This document shows positions 1 through 5,483 of a stretch of DNA of 5,810 nt, in pieces. The notes under the pieces are model-generated. The model did no database searches, was not told the origin of the DNA, and was given only the letters and a program-made list of their open reading frames with translations. The translations under genes and the position numbers were made by a program. Source of the DNA: Bacillota bacterium (GTDB lineage Bacteria; Bacillota; Clostridia; Christensenellales; SZUA-584); contig JAEZHF010000065.1 in the NCBI GenBank assembly GCA_023416745.1, positions 1 through 5,810 on the forward strand, written 5' to 3'. Every line of letters begins with the position of its first letter. Position 1 is the stretch's first letter.

Positions 1-7
1 TTAGGGG

Positions 8-113
8 CTAGCCTGTGAACAAGACGCGGTTGGCAGATTTTCAGAGCGCCTTGAGGCGCAGGCTAGTAATATGCCCTTATAGGGCTGATGCAGGCCACCG
101 GCTCAGCCGGTGG
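8..113. repeat. Cluster of stem-loops resembling a REP or IS200/IS605-type end
   Basis: Four inverted repeats are packed into about 105 bases. CTAGCCTG (8-15) pairs with CAGGCTAG (59-66). Inside that lies GCGCC-TTGA-GGCGC (46-59). Next come GCCCT-TAT-AGGGC (73-85) and the 9-bp stem CCACCGGCT-C-AGCCGGTGG (95-113). The last stem abuts the stop codon of the minus-strand diguanylate cyclase, so it could protect or terminate that mRNA, but no T-run follows it on the minus strand. Serial compact hairpins with no ORF are typical of REP elements and of the ends of IS200/IS605-group transposons, including the guide-RNA end of TnpB elements. No transposase is visible and the left border is outside the window, so the family assignment is inference. 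The base pairing itself is directly seen. Confidence 0.5.
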
Positions 114-1271
114 TTATGACTTGAGAACAGACCGGAAAACATTGACGCTGGCCGACGGCGGGGCGCTGACGAAGCGCTGCTTGCCGTTGTGCTTGGCGAA
201 ATAGAGCCGTTCATCCGTCTGGCGGACGAAGTCGTTCAGGGATTCTCCGCAGTACAGACTGACGCCGCCGCTCACCGTCACACGCGGCTGAGAGATGGCG
301 CCGGACAATGCGGCCTGTATGCTTTCAGCCAGCGCGAGCGCCTCATCCAGGCCGGTGCCGGGCAATATGATGAGGAATTCCTCGCCGCCGTAACGCCCCA
401 CTATGCCTCTGCCTTGCACCGTGGTTTTAAATACGGCGGCCACGCGCGAGATCACGTTGTCTCCGAACTGGTGGCCGTAAGTATCGTTGATGGATTTAAA
501 ATCGTCAATGTCCGTCATGATCAGGCTAAGGGGGTAACCCTCCGCGGAAGCCCGGCTTATCTCTTCCTGAAGCCGTCTGAGTGATGCGGCATGATGGAAA
601 AGACCGGTCATCGCGTCCCGTAGCGCCAGATCCTCCAGTGCGCGGTTCTGCTCGTGAAGCTTTTTACGGTTCAGAAACACGGAGGCCCTCGATTTGAGTG
701 CGATTTGACCGAATATCCATGCGAAAAGATTGAAGACCGCCGAGTTAACCCGCAGTGACGACAGCGCCTCTGGTTCTGCGCCGGCATATGGGAGCATCAA
801 CGCGAACACAACATAGACGACAGCATAAAGCACGGCCAGCGGCAGAGGCCTTATTAACAGGAACAGCGAGACGCATAGAACGGCCATCAGGTAGACGTAT
901 GTCATGTCTATTTCAGAGAGCACAGCCAGCGCTTGAGCGGCCCCAAAGCAAAGAGCCATCAGCACATAAGCATAAAAAATGGTCAGTTTGAACACATGGC
1001 TCAGCCTGCTGTAATTGTTTTTAATGTACCGTATCAGCGGTATAAAGACGAGGCTGATCATCAGAAACGCGACCATTATGTATATGTGCATGAGGTGATT
1101 TTCAAACAGCAGGAGAATAAGTTCAATAAAGAACAGCGCAGGCGAAACGATTGAAAGGCGCACGAAATTTTCTTCAAGCATATCCCGCCTGAAGTCAGCC
1201 ACAAGGTCGGCGGGAATACTGTATAGAAATATTCTCTTGGTTTTTGCCATTAACAAAGTCAATCGTGTCAT
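114..1271 (-). CDS. Membrane-bound GGDEF diguanylate cyclase
   Basis: Predicted to make cyclic di-GMP from two GTP at the inner face of the membrane. The 385-residue protein has about six hydrophobic segments (roughly residues 40-56, 60-80, 94-117, 123-139, 142-163 and 175-192), a short linker, and a GGDEF domain from about 215. The domain has the entry motif DAMTGL (219-224), the metal-binding TDIDDFKSIND (253-263) and an intact GGEEF (295-299), so it is probably active. Where the inhibitory RxxD site should lie (286-289) the sequence reads QGRG, so product inhibition through that site is not expected. The start at 1271 has AAAGGA seven bases upstream. No EAL domain or named sensor domain is recognised; the membrane half is probably the sensor. 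It appears monocistronic. Confidence 0.93.
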   Translation of the reverse strand: MTRLTLLMAKTKRIFLYSIPADLVADFRRDMLEENFVRLSIVSPALFFIELILLLFENHLMHIYIMVAFLMISLVFIPLIRYIKNNYSRLSHVFKLTIFYAYVLMALCFGAAQALAVLSEIDMTYVYLMAVLCVSLFLLIRPLPLAVLYAVVYVVFALMLPYAGAEPEALSSLRVNSAVFNLFAWIFGQIALKSRASVFLNRKKLHEQNRALEDLALRDAMTGLFHHAASLRRLQEEISRASAEGYPLSLIMTDIDDFKSINDTYGHQFGDNVISRVAAVFKTTVQGRGIVGRYGGEEFLIILPGTGLDEALALAESIQAALSGAISQPRVTVSGGVSLYCGESLNDFVRQTDERLYFAKHNGKQRFVSAPPSASVNVFRSVLKS

Positions 1272-1557
1272 GTGGCGATCCTTTAATTCCGGCCTTGTAA
1301 AAAAGACATCGGTCTCATATCAATATATCGGCATTTTGATATCAACACTTAATTACAGTATTAAAATAATTATGGGAAACTATGGGAATATTGAGTATAC
1401 GGAAAAGGCAATGGGCTGACATAGCCAACACAACGTCAGATGTCAGAACAGGAAGGGGCTATGGAGGGCAGGGTTAATAAAACAGAAGCTGCGGCATCCG
1501 CAAAAATACACGGTAATAATTATGGAATATCGTGTAACAGGAGGGTATTATTGCAGG
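1272..1557. other. AT-rich intergenic region between the diguanylate cyclase and the broken MerR gene
   Basis: No convincing gene is seen. The part next to the cyclase is AT-rich and should hold its promoter; a dyad there is listed separately. Two small inverted repeats lie nearer the MerR remnant: CTGACAT (1416-1422) with ATGTCAG (1440-1446), and TGCGG-CAT-CCGCA (1490-1502). The second, read on the minus strand, is followed by GCTTCTGTTTTATT and could be a weak terminator for the MerR transcript, but its stem is only five base pairs and the T-rich stretch is offset. Small open frames here lack sensible composition or ribosome binding sites. Confidence 0.4.
1317..1345 (-). promoter_or_regulatory. 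Possible promoter/operator region of the diguanylate cyclase
   Basis: ATATCAA (1317-1323) and TTGATAT (1336-1342) form a 7-bp dyad with a 12-base spacer, and the right arm is part of the perfect palindrome TTGATATCAA (1336-1345). Read on the minus strand, TTGATA is followed after 17 bases by TGATAT, a passable -35 with a poor -10 (3 of 6 matches). It lies about 45-75 bases upstream of the cyclase start. AT-rich DNA yields such dyads by chance, so this is only a candidate. Confidence 0.22.
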
Positions 1558-1952
1558 CTATTCCGCAGAACTGCGCACACAGGGGTCCACCGGAAGGCCT
1601 TGCTCATTGCAGGCCTCTTCATAGCACTTTATCTTCATGTCCAGCTTGCAAAGATTGTGCTGAAGGTCCTCAATCTGCTGCGTAATCTGCTGCCGGTGCT
1701 CCAGCAGCATGGCACGCCGCTGTCCGATTGTGCCGTCGCCCTCGGCGTACCAATCGATGAACTGCCTGATCTGTTTGACCGGCTTTTGAGGCAGCATATG
1801 AGCGATATCATCTCAAGATCGTGCTCGGTGAACACGCGGATACCGGAGTTGCTGCGGCCCACAAACGGAAGCAGGCCTTCTCGGTCGTAGTAGCGCAGCG
1901 TATATGGCGTCAGCTTTGTCATGCGTGATACCTGGGAAATGGAATAGGTCAT
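1558..1952 (-). pseudogene. MerR-family regulator broken by a frameshift (about 10 nt lost)
   Basis: The first 56 codons encode a standard MerR DNA-binding domain (SISQVSRMTKLTPYTLRYYD, then EGLLPF and GIRVF) ending ICCLK. Starting at ATG 1952, with AGGTG just upstream, this frame leaves the family pattern after K56 and ends at 1635. The missing C-terminal half lies in another frame, from PVKQIRQFIDW to a stop at 1558. Relatives usually read LK-xTGM-P at the join, which needs 12 bases between the Lys and Pro codons. Only AG (1783-1784) is present, implying a 10-nt deletion. The original would have been about 134 residues, normal for the family. Divergence from an alcohol dehydrogenase, plus Cys53-Cys54 near the end of the DNA-binding domain, suggests an aldehyde-responsive NmlR/AdhR-type regulator; that is inference. 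A truncated DNA-binding domain could still be made. Confidence 0.85.
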
Positions 1953-1982
1953 AAGCGCACCTCGCAAAAAAATATTTCAGGG

Positions 1983-2013
1983 TTGACTTACACTTAACTC
2001 GAAGTATTAGTAT
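1983..2013 (+). promoter_or_regulatory. MerR-type promoter and operator for the alcohol dehydrogenase
   Basis: TTGACT (1983-1988) is separated by 19 bases from TAGTAT (2008-2013). This long spacer is characteristic of promoters that MerR-family activators untwist. Within the spacer, CTTACACTTAACTCGAAG (1987-2004) is an imperfect dyad matching at six of nine paired positions. It resembles the CTTAGAGTTAACTCTAAG operator known for NmlR/AdhR-type regulators. The -10 has only the conserved TA and final T. The element lies between the divergent MerR remnant and the dehydrogenase, as expected for regulator and target. Confidence 0.6.
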
Positions 2014-2045
2014 GATTATACTACGATTTGAAGGAGACTGCGACA

Positions 2046-3209
2046 TTGAAATTTACACATTACATTCCAACGAAAGTTCTGTTCGGCAGCGGAATGCTGT
2101 CGGCATTACACAAACAGGCGCTGCCGGGTAAAAAGGCGCTGATCGTGACCACGGCAGGCCAGTCGGTAAAGAAGTACGGCTATCTGAACAAGCTCACGGA
2201 ACAGCTGGACATGAGCGGCGTTTCCTATGTGCTGTTCGATAAGATACTGCCTAATCCCGTGATTGCGCCTGTGCACGAGGGCGCTCAGCTGGCCAAGGAC
2301 AGCGGCTGCGATTTCGTGATCGGCCTTGGCGGCGGCAGCGCCATCGATTCGTCCAAATCCATTGCGGTGATGGCGGCGAACCCGGGCAGCTACTGGGACT
2401 ATGTACACGGCGGCAGCGGCAAGGGGCAGCCCGTCCCGAACGACCCGCTGCCGGTGGTGGCCATCACGACGACGGCGGGCACCGGCACCGAAGCGGACCC
2501 GTGGACAGTGGTCACCAACGGCGAGGAGAAGATCGGCTTCGGGTATGACAAGACGTTCCCGGTGCTGTCTATCGTGGACCCCGCGCTGATGCTGACGGTG
2601 CCGGCGAAGCTCACAGCGTATCAGGGCTTCGACGCGCTGTTCCACAGCGCCGAGGGCTACATCAACAAAGCGGCGGGCCCCATCAGCGACCTGTATGCGC
2701 TAAAAGCCATCGAGCTGATCGGCAAAAGCTTGGCGGCGGCGGTGAAGGCCGGCAGCAATCTGCAGGCGCGCGAGGACGTGGCGCTGGCCAACACGCTGGC
2801 CGGCATGGTCGAGTCCACCTCGTCCTGCACGTCCGAGCATTCGCTGGCGCACGCGCTGTCCGCGTTCCACCCGAACATCGAGCACGGTGCGGCGCTGATC
2901 ATGGTGAGCCTGGCCTATTTCACGTTCTTTGCGCAGTCCGGCACTTGTGACGCGCGCATGATACAGATGGCGCGCGCGCTGGGCAAGGCAGATGCCGCCG
3001 GACCGATGGATTTTGTTGCGGCGCTGGCAGACCTGCAGGCGGCATGCGGCGTGGACGGCCTGAAGATGTCGGACCACGGCGTGAAGTACGAGGAGCTGGA
3101 AAAGTACACGCGCAACGCCCGAGAGACGATGGGCGCATTGTTTTACGGCGACCCGGCAGATCTGTCCGACGCAAACGTGACGGCGATATACCAGAAGTCG
3201 TACCGCTGA
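2046..3209 (+). CDS. Iron-containing (group III) alcohol dehydrogenase
   Basis: NAD(P)-dependent oxidoreductase that interconverts alcohols and aldehydes or ketones in the cytoplasm; the natural substrate cannot be read from sequence. The 387-residue length is normal. The cofactor-binding half has GLGGGSAIDSSK (93-104) and TTAGTGTEAD (142-151). Metal ligands typical of the family are Asp196 and His200 (GFDALFH), His265 (SEHSLAH) and His280 (NIEHG), with His269 in the catalytic position. At the site where NAD-preferring relatives carry Asp, the sequence reads TTAGQSVKK (35-43), closer to the GGGS pattern of NADPH-using enzymes, so NADPH use is plausible. AAGGAG (2031-2036) fixes the start as TTG at 2046; an upstream in-frame TTG at 2028 lies before that site. 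It was probably controlled by the divergent MerR gene, now broken, and may serve aldehyde detoxification. Confidence 0.95.
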   Translation: MKFTHYIPTKVLFGSGMLSALHKQALPGKKALIVTTAGQSVKKYGYLNKLTEQLDMSGVSYVLFDKILPNPVIAPVHEGAQLAKDSGCDFVIGLGGGSAIDSSKSIAVMAANPGSYWDYVHGGSGKGQPVPNDPLPVVAITTTAGTGTEADPWTVVTNGEEKIGFGYDKTFPVLSIVDPALMLTVPAKLTAYQGFDALFHSAEGYINKAAGPISDLYALKAIELIGKSLAAAVKAGSNLQAREDVALANTLAGMVESTSSCTSEHSLAHALSAFHPNIEHGAALIMVSLAYFTFFAQSGTCDARMIQMARALGKADAAGPMDFVAALADLQAACGVDGLKMSDHGVKYEELEKYTRNARETMGALFYGDPADLSDANVTAIYQKSYR

Positions 3210-3317
3210 ACACCGGGGCTGGGGTAAGCCGTAGTTGACAACAAACAGAAGGGGATTTGCCGTATCACGCGCAGGCTTACCGGCGATATGCGATTATCTG
3301 GAAAGGTGAAAAAACGT

Positions 3318-3347
3318 TTGACAGCGGGTATATCGTCCGGTTACAAT
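3318..3347 (+). promoter_or_regulatory. Near-consensus sigma-A promoter upstream of the phage-derived cassette
   Basis: A perfect TTGACA (3318-3323) is followed after 18 bases by TACAAT (3342-3347), five of six matches to the -10 consensus. The transcript would start near 3354 and meet the hairpin at 3390-3417 within about 40 bases. It is the best promoter visible for the holin, virion-like, toxin and immunity genes, which are spaced as one operon. Confidence 0.6.
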
Positions 3348-3389
3348 TAAACAGAGCCAACGCAATCATTTTTCTATTTCCTTCTAGGC

Positions 3390-3417
3390 ACAGGCCGGGT
3401 CAAAAGACCCGGCCTGT
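3390..3417 (+). terminator. Strong hairpin, probable terminator or attenuator
   Basis: ACAGGCCGGGTC (3390-3401) pairs perfectly with GACCCGGCCTGT (3406-3417) around an AAAA loop, giving a 12-bp GC-rich stem. The downstream tract is only TTTGCTGTCT, weak for an intrinsic terminator. It could end dehydrogenase transcripts about 180 bases after that gene, or attenuate transcripts from the promoter just upstream. The stem is certain; the function is inferred. Confidence 0.65.
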
Positions 3418-3561
3418 TTGCTGTCTCAACGCATACCAGATACAAAACAAAAAGCAGCAAAACTTAATAAGCCCGTACGCCTGCCGCCCTGATGCGTTTT
3501 TTTGCCTAGCCCGAAAGTTGAAAGGTTGTGAAATGAAATCCGGTGTAGCATCAAGAAAAAA

Positions 3562-3566
3562 GGAGG
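3562..3566 (+). promoter_or_regulatory. Ribosome binding site deciding the holin start
   Basis: GGAGG, within AAAGGAGG, lies eight bases before the ATG at 3575 but only two before the in-frame ATG at 3569. The second ATG is therefore preferred, giving a protein that begins MQIDVTQ. Confidence 0.75.
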
Positions 3567-3574
3567 ACATGGAT

Positions 3575-3967
3575 ATGCAGATCGACGTAACGCAGCTCAT
3601 TATCGCGGCAGCGGGGCTGGTATTTTCCGCGGTGATCATACCGCTGGTGAAGGCGGCTTTCACATGGCTGAAGGGCAAGACGGAGAACGAAGCGCTGCAG
3701 GCCGCACTGGGTGAGGCGCAGGCGCTGGCGGACACCGTGGTGGCGAGCCTGCAGCAGACGGTGGTGGAGGGGCTGAAAGAGAAGTCAGCCGACGGCAAGC
3801 TGACCGCCGACGACGCGCGGGAGGTGGCTGACCTCGCGGTGGAGATGTTCCTCTCCGACCTGTCCGCAAAGTCGCTCGCGCTGCTGGAGGACAACGCCGG
3901 AGACATCATCGCGTATGTGAGCAACCTGCTGGAAGCGCGCCTGCTGCGCCTGAAGGAGGGGAAGTAA
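3575..3967 (+). CDS. Phage holin, LLH-family-like
   Basis: The 130-residue protein has one N-terminal hydrophobic segment (about residues 7-31, from QLIIAAAGLVF to the start of AFTWLKG). A long charged, helical, Ala/Leu-rich region follows, with a coiled-coil look around 36-75, and a basic end (RLLRLKEGK). One membrane span followed by a long helical tail, with an MxIDxTQ-like beginning, fits LLH-type holins of phages infecting Gram-positive hosts. Holins open the inner membrane at the end of the lytic cycle. The assignment rests on architecture and resemblance, not on a catalytic motif. It is first in a tightly packed operon; the next gene starts on the base after its stop codon. No endolysin accompanies it in the window, so it may have been kept for export or release of the downstream proteins. 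Confidence 0.65.
   Translation: MQIDVTQLIIAAAGLVFSAVIIPLVKAAFTWLKGKTENEALQAALGEAQALADTVVASLQQTVVEGLKEKSADGKLTADDAREVADLAVEMFLSDLSAKSLALLEDNAGDIIAYVSNLLEARLLRLKEGK
3953..3960 (+). promoter_or_regulatory. Ribosome binding site supporting a TTG start
   Basis: AAGGAGGG sits inside the last codons of the holin gene, seven bases before TTG at 3968. That spacing supports the TTG start directly abutting the holin stop codon and suggests coupled translation of the two genes. Confidence 0.75.
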
Positions 3968-4540
3968 TTGTCGGACTGGGATGAGCAAATCAAGAAGCAA
4001 TACCAGGCGCAGCTGAAGGCCCAGACAAAACAGCTGGAGTCCGGCTACGGCCAAAACCGCCAGAACTACGGCAAGCAGATGGCCGAGGCGGGCGAACAGT
4101 ATCAGACGGTGCGCAATCAGGCGCACGCCGGCAACGCGCTGGCGGAGCAGGCGCGCCGGGAGAACATGGCCAACATGGGGATGTCGGGCGCGGGCGGGAC
4201 TTCGCAGACGCTGCAGCAGCGCAATCAGACAGCGCTGCTGGATACCGTGGGCGACGCGAACCGTCAGCAGCAGGACTACACCGACAACATCAAGCTGGCG
4301 CTGGGCAAACTCACGACGAAGTATGAAGCCGATGTGTTTTCCGCGCAGCAGCAGACCGCGGCGGACGAGCTAGCAGCAAAGACGGCTGCCGACCAGTGGC
4401 AGCGCCAGTTCGGGCTCAGCCAGCAGCAGTATGATCTCTCCCAAAAGAACAGCGCGTTCGACCAGGCGTGGACGCTGTATCAGAAGCGCCGCATCACCAA
4501 GCAGCAGTTTGAACAGATGACCGGCTATAAGCTGAGGTAG
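3968..4540 (+). CDS. Glutamine-rich, helical phage virion-like protein
   Basis: This 190-residue protein belongs to no family I can name. About 18% of its residues are glutamine (35 of 190), and it looks largely helical: runs such as KKQYQAQLKAQTKQLE (9-24), a glycine-rich break GMSGAGGTSQ (71-80), then AQQQTAADELAAK and a C-terminal RRITKQQFEQMTGYKLR. There is no signal peptide or membrane segment. Such proteins are common among internal or tail-associated virion components of phages, and its place after a holin supports phage origin; the exact role is unknown. Residues 57-122 align without gaps to residues 43-108 of the next gene product with 24 identities, so the two share a domain. It starts at TTG. 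The following gene begins ten bases after its stop codon, with that gene's ribosome binding site overlapping the stop. Confidence 0.8.
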   Translation: MSDWDEQIKKQYQAQLKAQTKQLESGYGQNRQNYGKQMAEAGEQYQTVRNQAHAGNALAEQARRENMANMGMSGAGGTSQTLQQRNQTALLDTVGDANRQQQDYTDNIKLALGKLTTKYEADVFSAQQQTAADELAAKTAADQWQRQFGLSQQQYDLSQKNSAFDQAWTLYQKRRITKQQFEQMTGYKLR

Positions 4541-4549
4541 GAGGACGGG

Positions 4550-5461
4550 ATGGCGAAAAACGAACCATCGCACAACGATGAGCTGAGAATACAGCGCGGC
4601 ACGCTGGACGGCAGCCACAACGCGAACACCCGTATGTACCGCGACATGCTGGCGGACAGCGACGTGGCGTATGAGGCGCTCAAAACGCAGGCACGCATCG
4701 ACAGGGCCCTCTCCGAGCTGGCGGGGGGCCCTGCCCGCTCCTCCGCGACGCTGAAAGCCCGCGAGATGAGCGCACTGCGCAACGAGCTGGGCGACACCGA
4801 GCGGCAGCACGAGCGCTTTGCTGACAACGTGGACTACGCGCTGGCGGGCCTTGCCCGCAAAAAGGACGCGGACGAGGTGGTCGCCGAGAACATGAGCATG
4901 GCTTCGGGGATGTTGACGGAGGCGGAGGCGAGGAGTCTTGACGGTGTGCTGGCGGAGTTGGTGGGAGATAATGGAACAGATCGACAAAAGATAAATATGG
5001 GAATTAGAAAAATGACAGGCATTACCAATCAAAAAGTCAATGAGATTATTAAAACTCCCAAAGGCGTTAGACCAGATCCAACAACGTACTTAAGTTCGAA
5101 GTATATCAAAAACCATTTGTTAAAATTTAAAAATAGGGTTACTAAAATTGTTGCTCTGGCACCAACGGGAACAGCAGGGCCCCCAAGTGGGACTTTTGTA
5201 ATGCCATCAAATATAGCAGACGATTTAATTGCAAAAGCAGGAGGAGATGTATTAAAATTAGAACAACTATTGGGGTTAAAGAGAGGTTCTTTAGGAACTA
5301 ATCCTGTAAGGATAGATATTCCAAACCCCACGGGTTTAAGATTGCCGAGTGGTAATGAATTGGGAGCAAATTCTCAATGGATTCCAGGGGGTTATACAGC
5401 TGGCGGGCTACTAGAGGCGATAATTGATTCGCCGAAATGGGACAGTATGTTATTACCCTAA
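4550..5461 (+). CDS. Chimeric phage-like protein with a polymorphic-toxin C-terminal domain
   Basis: The 303-residue protein has two parts. Residues 1 to about 140 are helical and charged, and 43-108 match the preceding virion-like protein (shared pattern AL..QAR, S.TL..R, GD..RQ, DN...AL..L). Residues from about 175 (YLSSKYIKNHLLKFKNR) through PTGTAGPPSGTFVMP, NPVRIDIPNP, LRLPSGNELGAN and WIPGGYTAGG resemble a C-terminal domain I recall from Rhs/CDI-type polymorphic toxins; its biochemical activity is not established here. Base composition drops across the join: one 60-base line is 68% GC (4741-4800), a later one 38% (5041-5100), while the frame stays open. That points to recombination of a foreign toxin module onto a phage protein. 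AGGAGG (4539-4544) supports the ATG. A small gene follows 22 bases after the stop, as an immunity gene would. The C-terminus is short after EAIID and may be diverged. Confidence 0.8.
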   Translation: MAKNEPSHNDELRIQRGTLDGSHNANTRMYRDMLADSDVAYEALKTQARIDRALSELAGGPARSSATLKAREMSALRNELGDTERQHERFADNVDYALAGLARKKDADEVVAENMSMASGMLTEAEARSLDGVLAELVGDNGTDRQKINMGIRKMTGITNQKVNEIIKTPKGVRPDPTTYLSSKYIKNHLLKFKNRVTKIVALAPTGTAGPPSGTFVMPSNIADDLIAKAGGDVLKLEQLLGLKRGSLGTNPVRIDIPNPTGLRLPSGNELGANSQWIPGGYTAGGLLEAIIDSPKWDSMLLP

Positions 5462-5472
5462 TTAAATGAAAT

Positions 5473-5476
5473 GGAG
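5473..5476 (+). promoter_or_regulatory. Ribosome binding site deciding the immunity-gene start
   Basis: GGAG lies seven bases before ATG at 5484. The in-frame ATG at 5466 is upstream of this site and has no purine-rich site of its own at a suitable distance, so 5484 is preferred. Confidence 0.6.
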
Positions 5477-5483
5477 AAAAACG

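Larger units (their letters stand above)
3210..3574. other. Intergenic leader between the dehydrogenase and the phage-derived cassette
   Basis: About 365 bases hold no convincing gene. They contain a near-consensus promoter (3318-3347) and a strong hairpin (3390-3417), both listed separately, then about 140 bases of unremarkable sequence up to the holin ribosome binding site. A second TTGACA at 3235-3240 has no acceptable -10 at a normal distance. An open frame of the holin gene extends back through this stretch to 3257, but it crosses the promoter and hairpin and its translation resembles nothing known. Confidence 0.6.

Noticed and set aside
189..584. Plus-strand open frame opposite the diguanylate cyclase
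   Set aside because: It is antisense to a well-supported GGDEF domain, its translation resembles no family, and it has no convincing ribosome binding site.
1440..1890. Plus-strand open frames over the MerR remnant
   Set aside because: They are antisense to two frames that together reproduce a full MerR protein, and they show no recognisable domain.
2028..2045. Upstream TTG start for the alcohol dehydrogenase
   Set aside because: The AAGGAG at 2031-2036 lies downstream of it and is correctly spaced for TTG 2046; family members also begin close to that point.
2106..2645. Long minus-strand open frame inside the alcohol dehydrogenase
   Set aside because: The arginine- and histidine-rich translation is typical of the antisense of GC-rich coding DNA; the plus-strand gene carries all family motifs.
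3257..3574. N-terminal extension of the holin gene back to 3257
   Set aside because: It would read through a promoter and a strong hairpin, resembles nothing, and bypasses a strong ribosome binding site just before 3575.
4967..4985. Composition change as an assembly chimera rather than biology
   Set aside because: The reading frame stays open through the join and the low-GC part is followed by a matching small gene, so natural recombination is more likely. Read coverage would settle it.
4370..5032. Minus-strand open frame of 220 codons across the two virion-like genes
   Set aside because: Antisense shadow of GC-rich genes that have good ribosome binding sites; it also ends its open run where the GC content falls.
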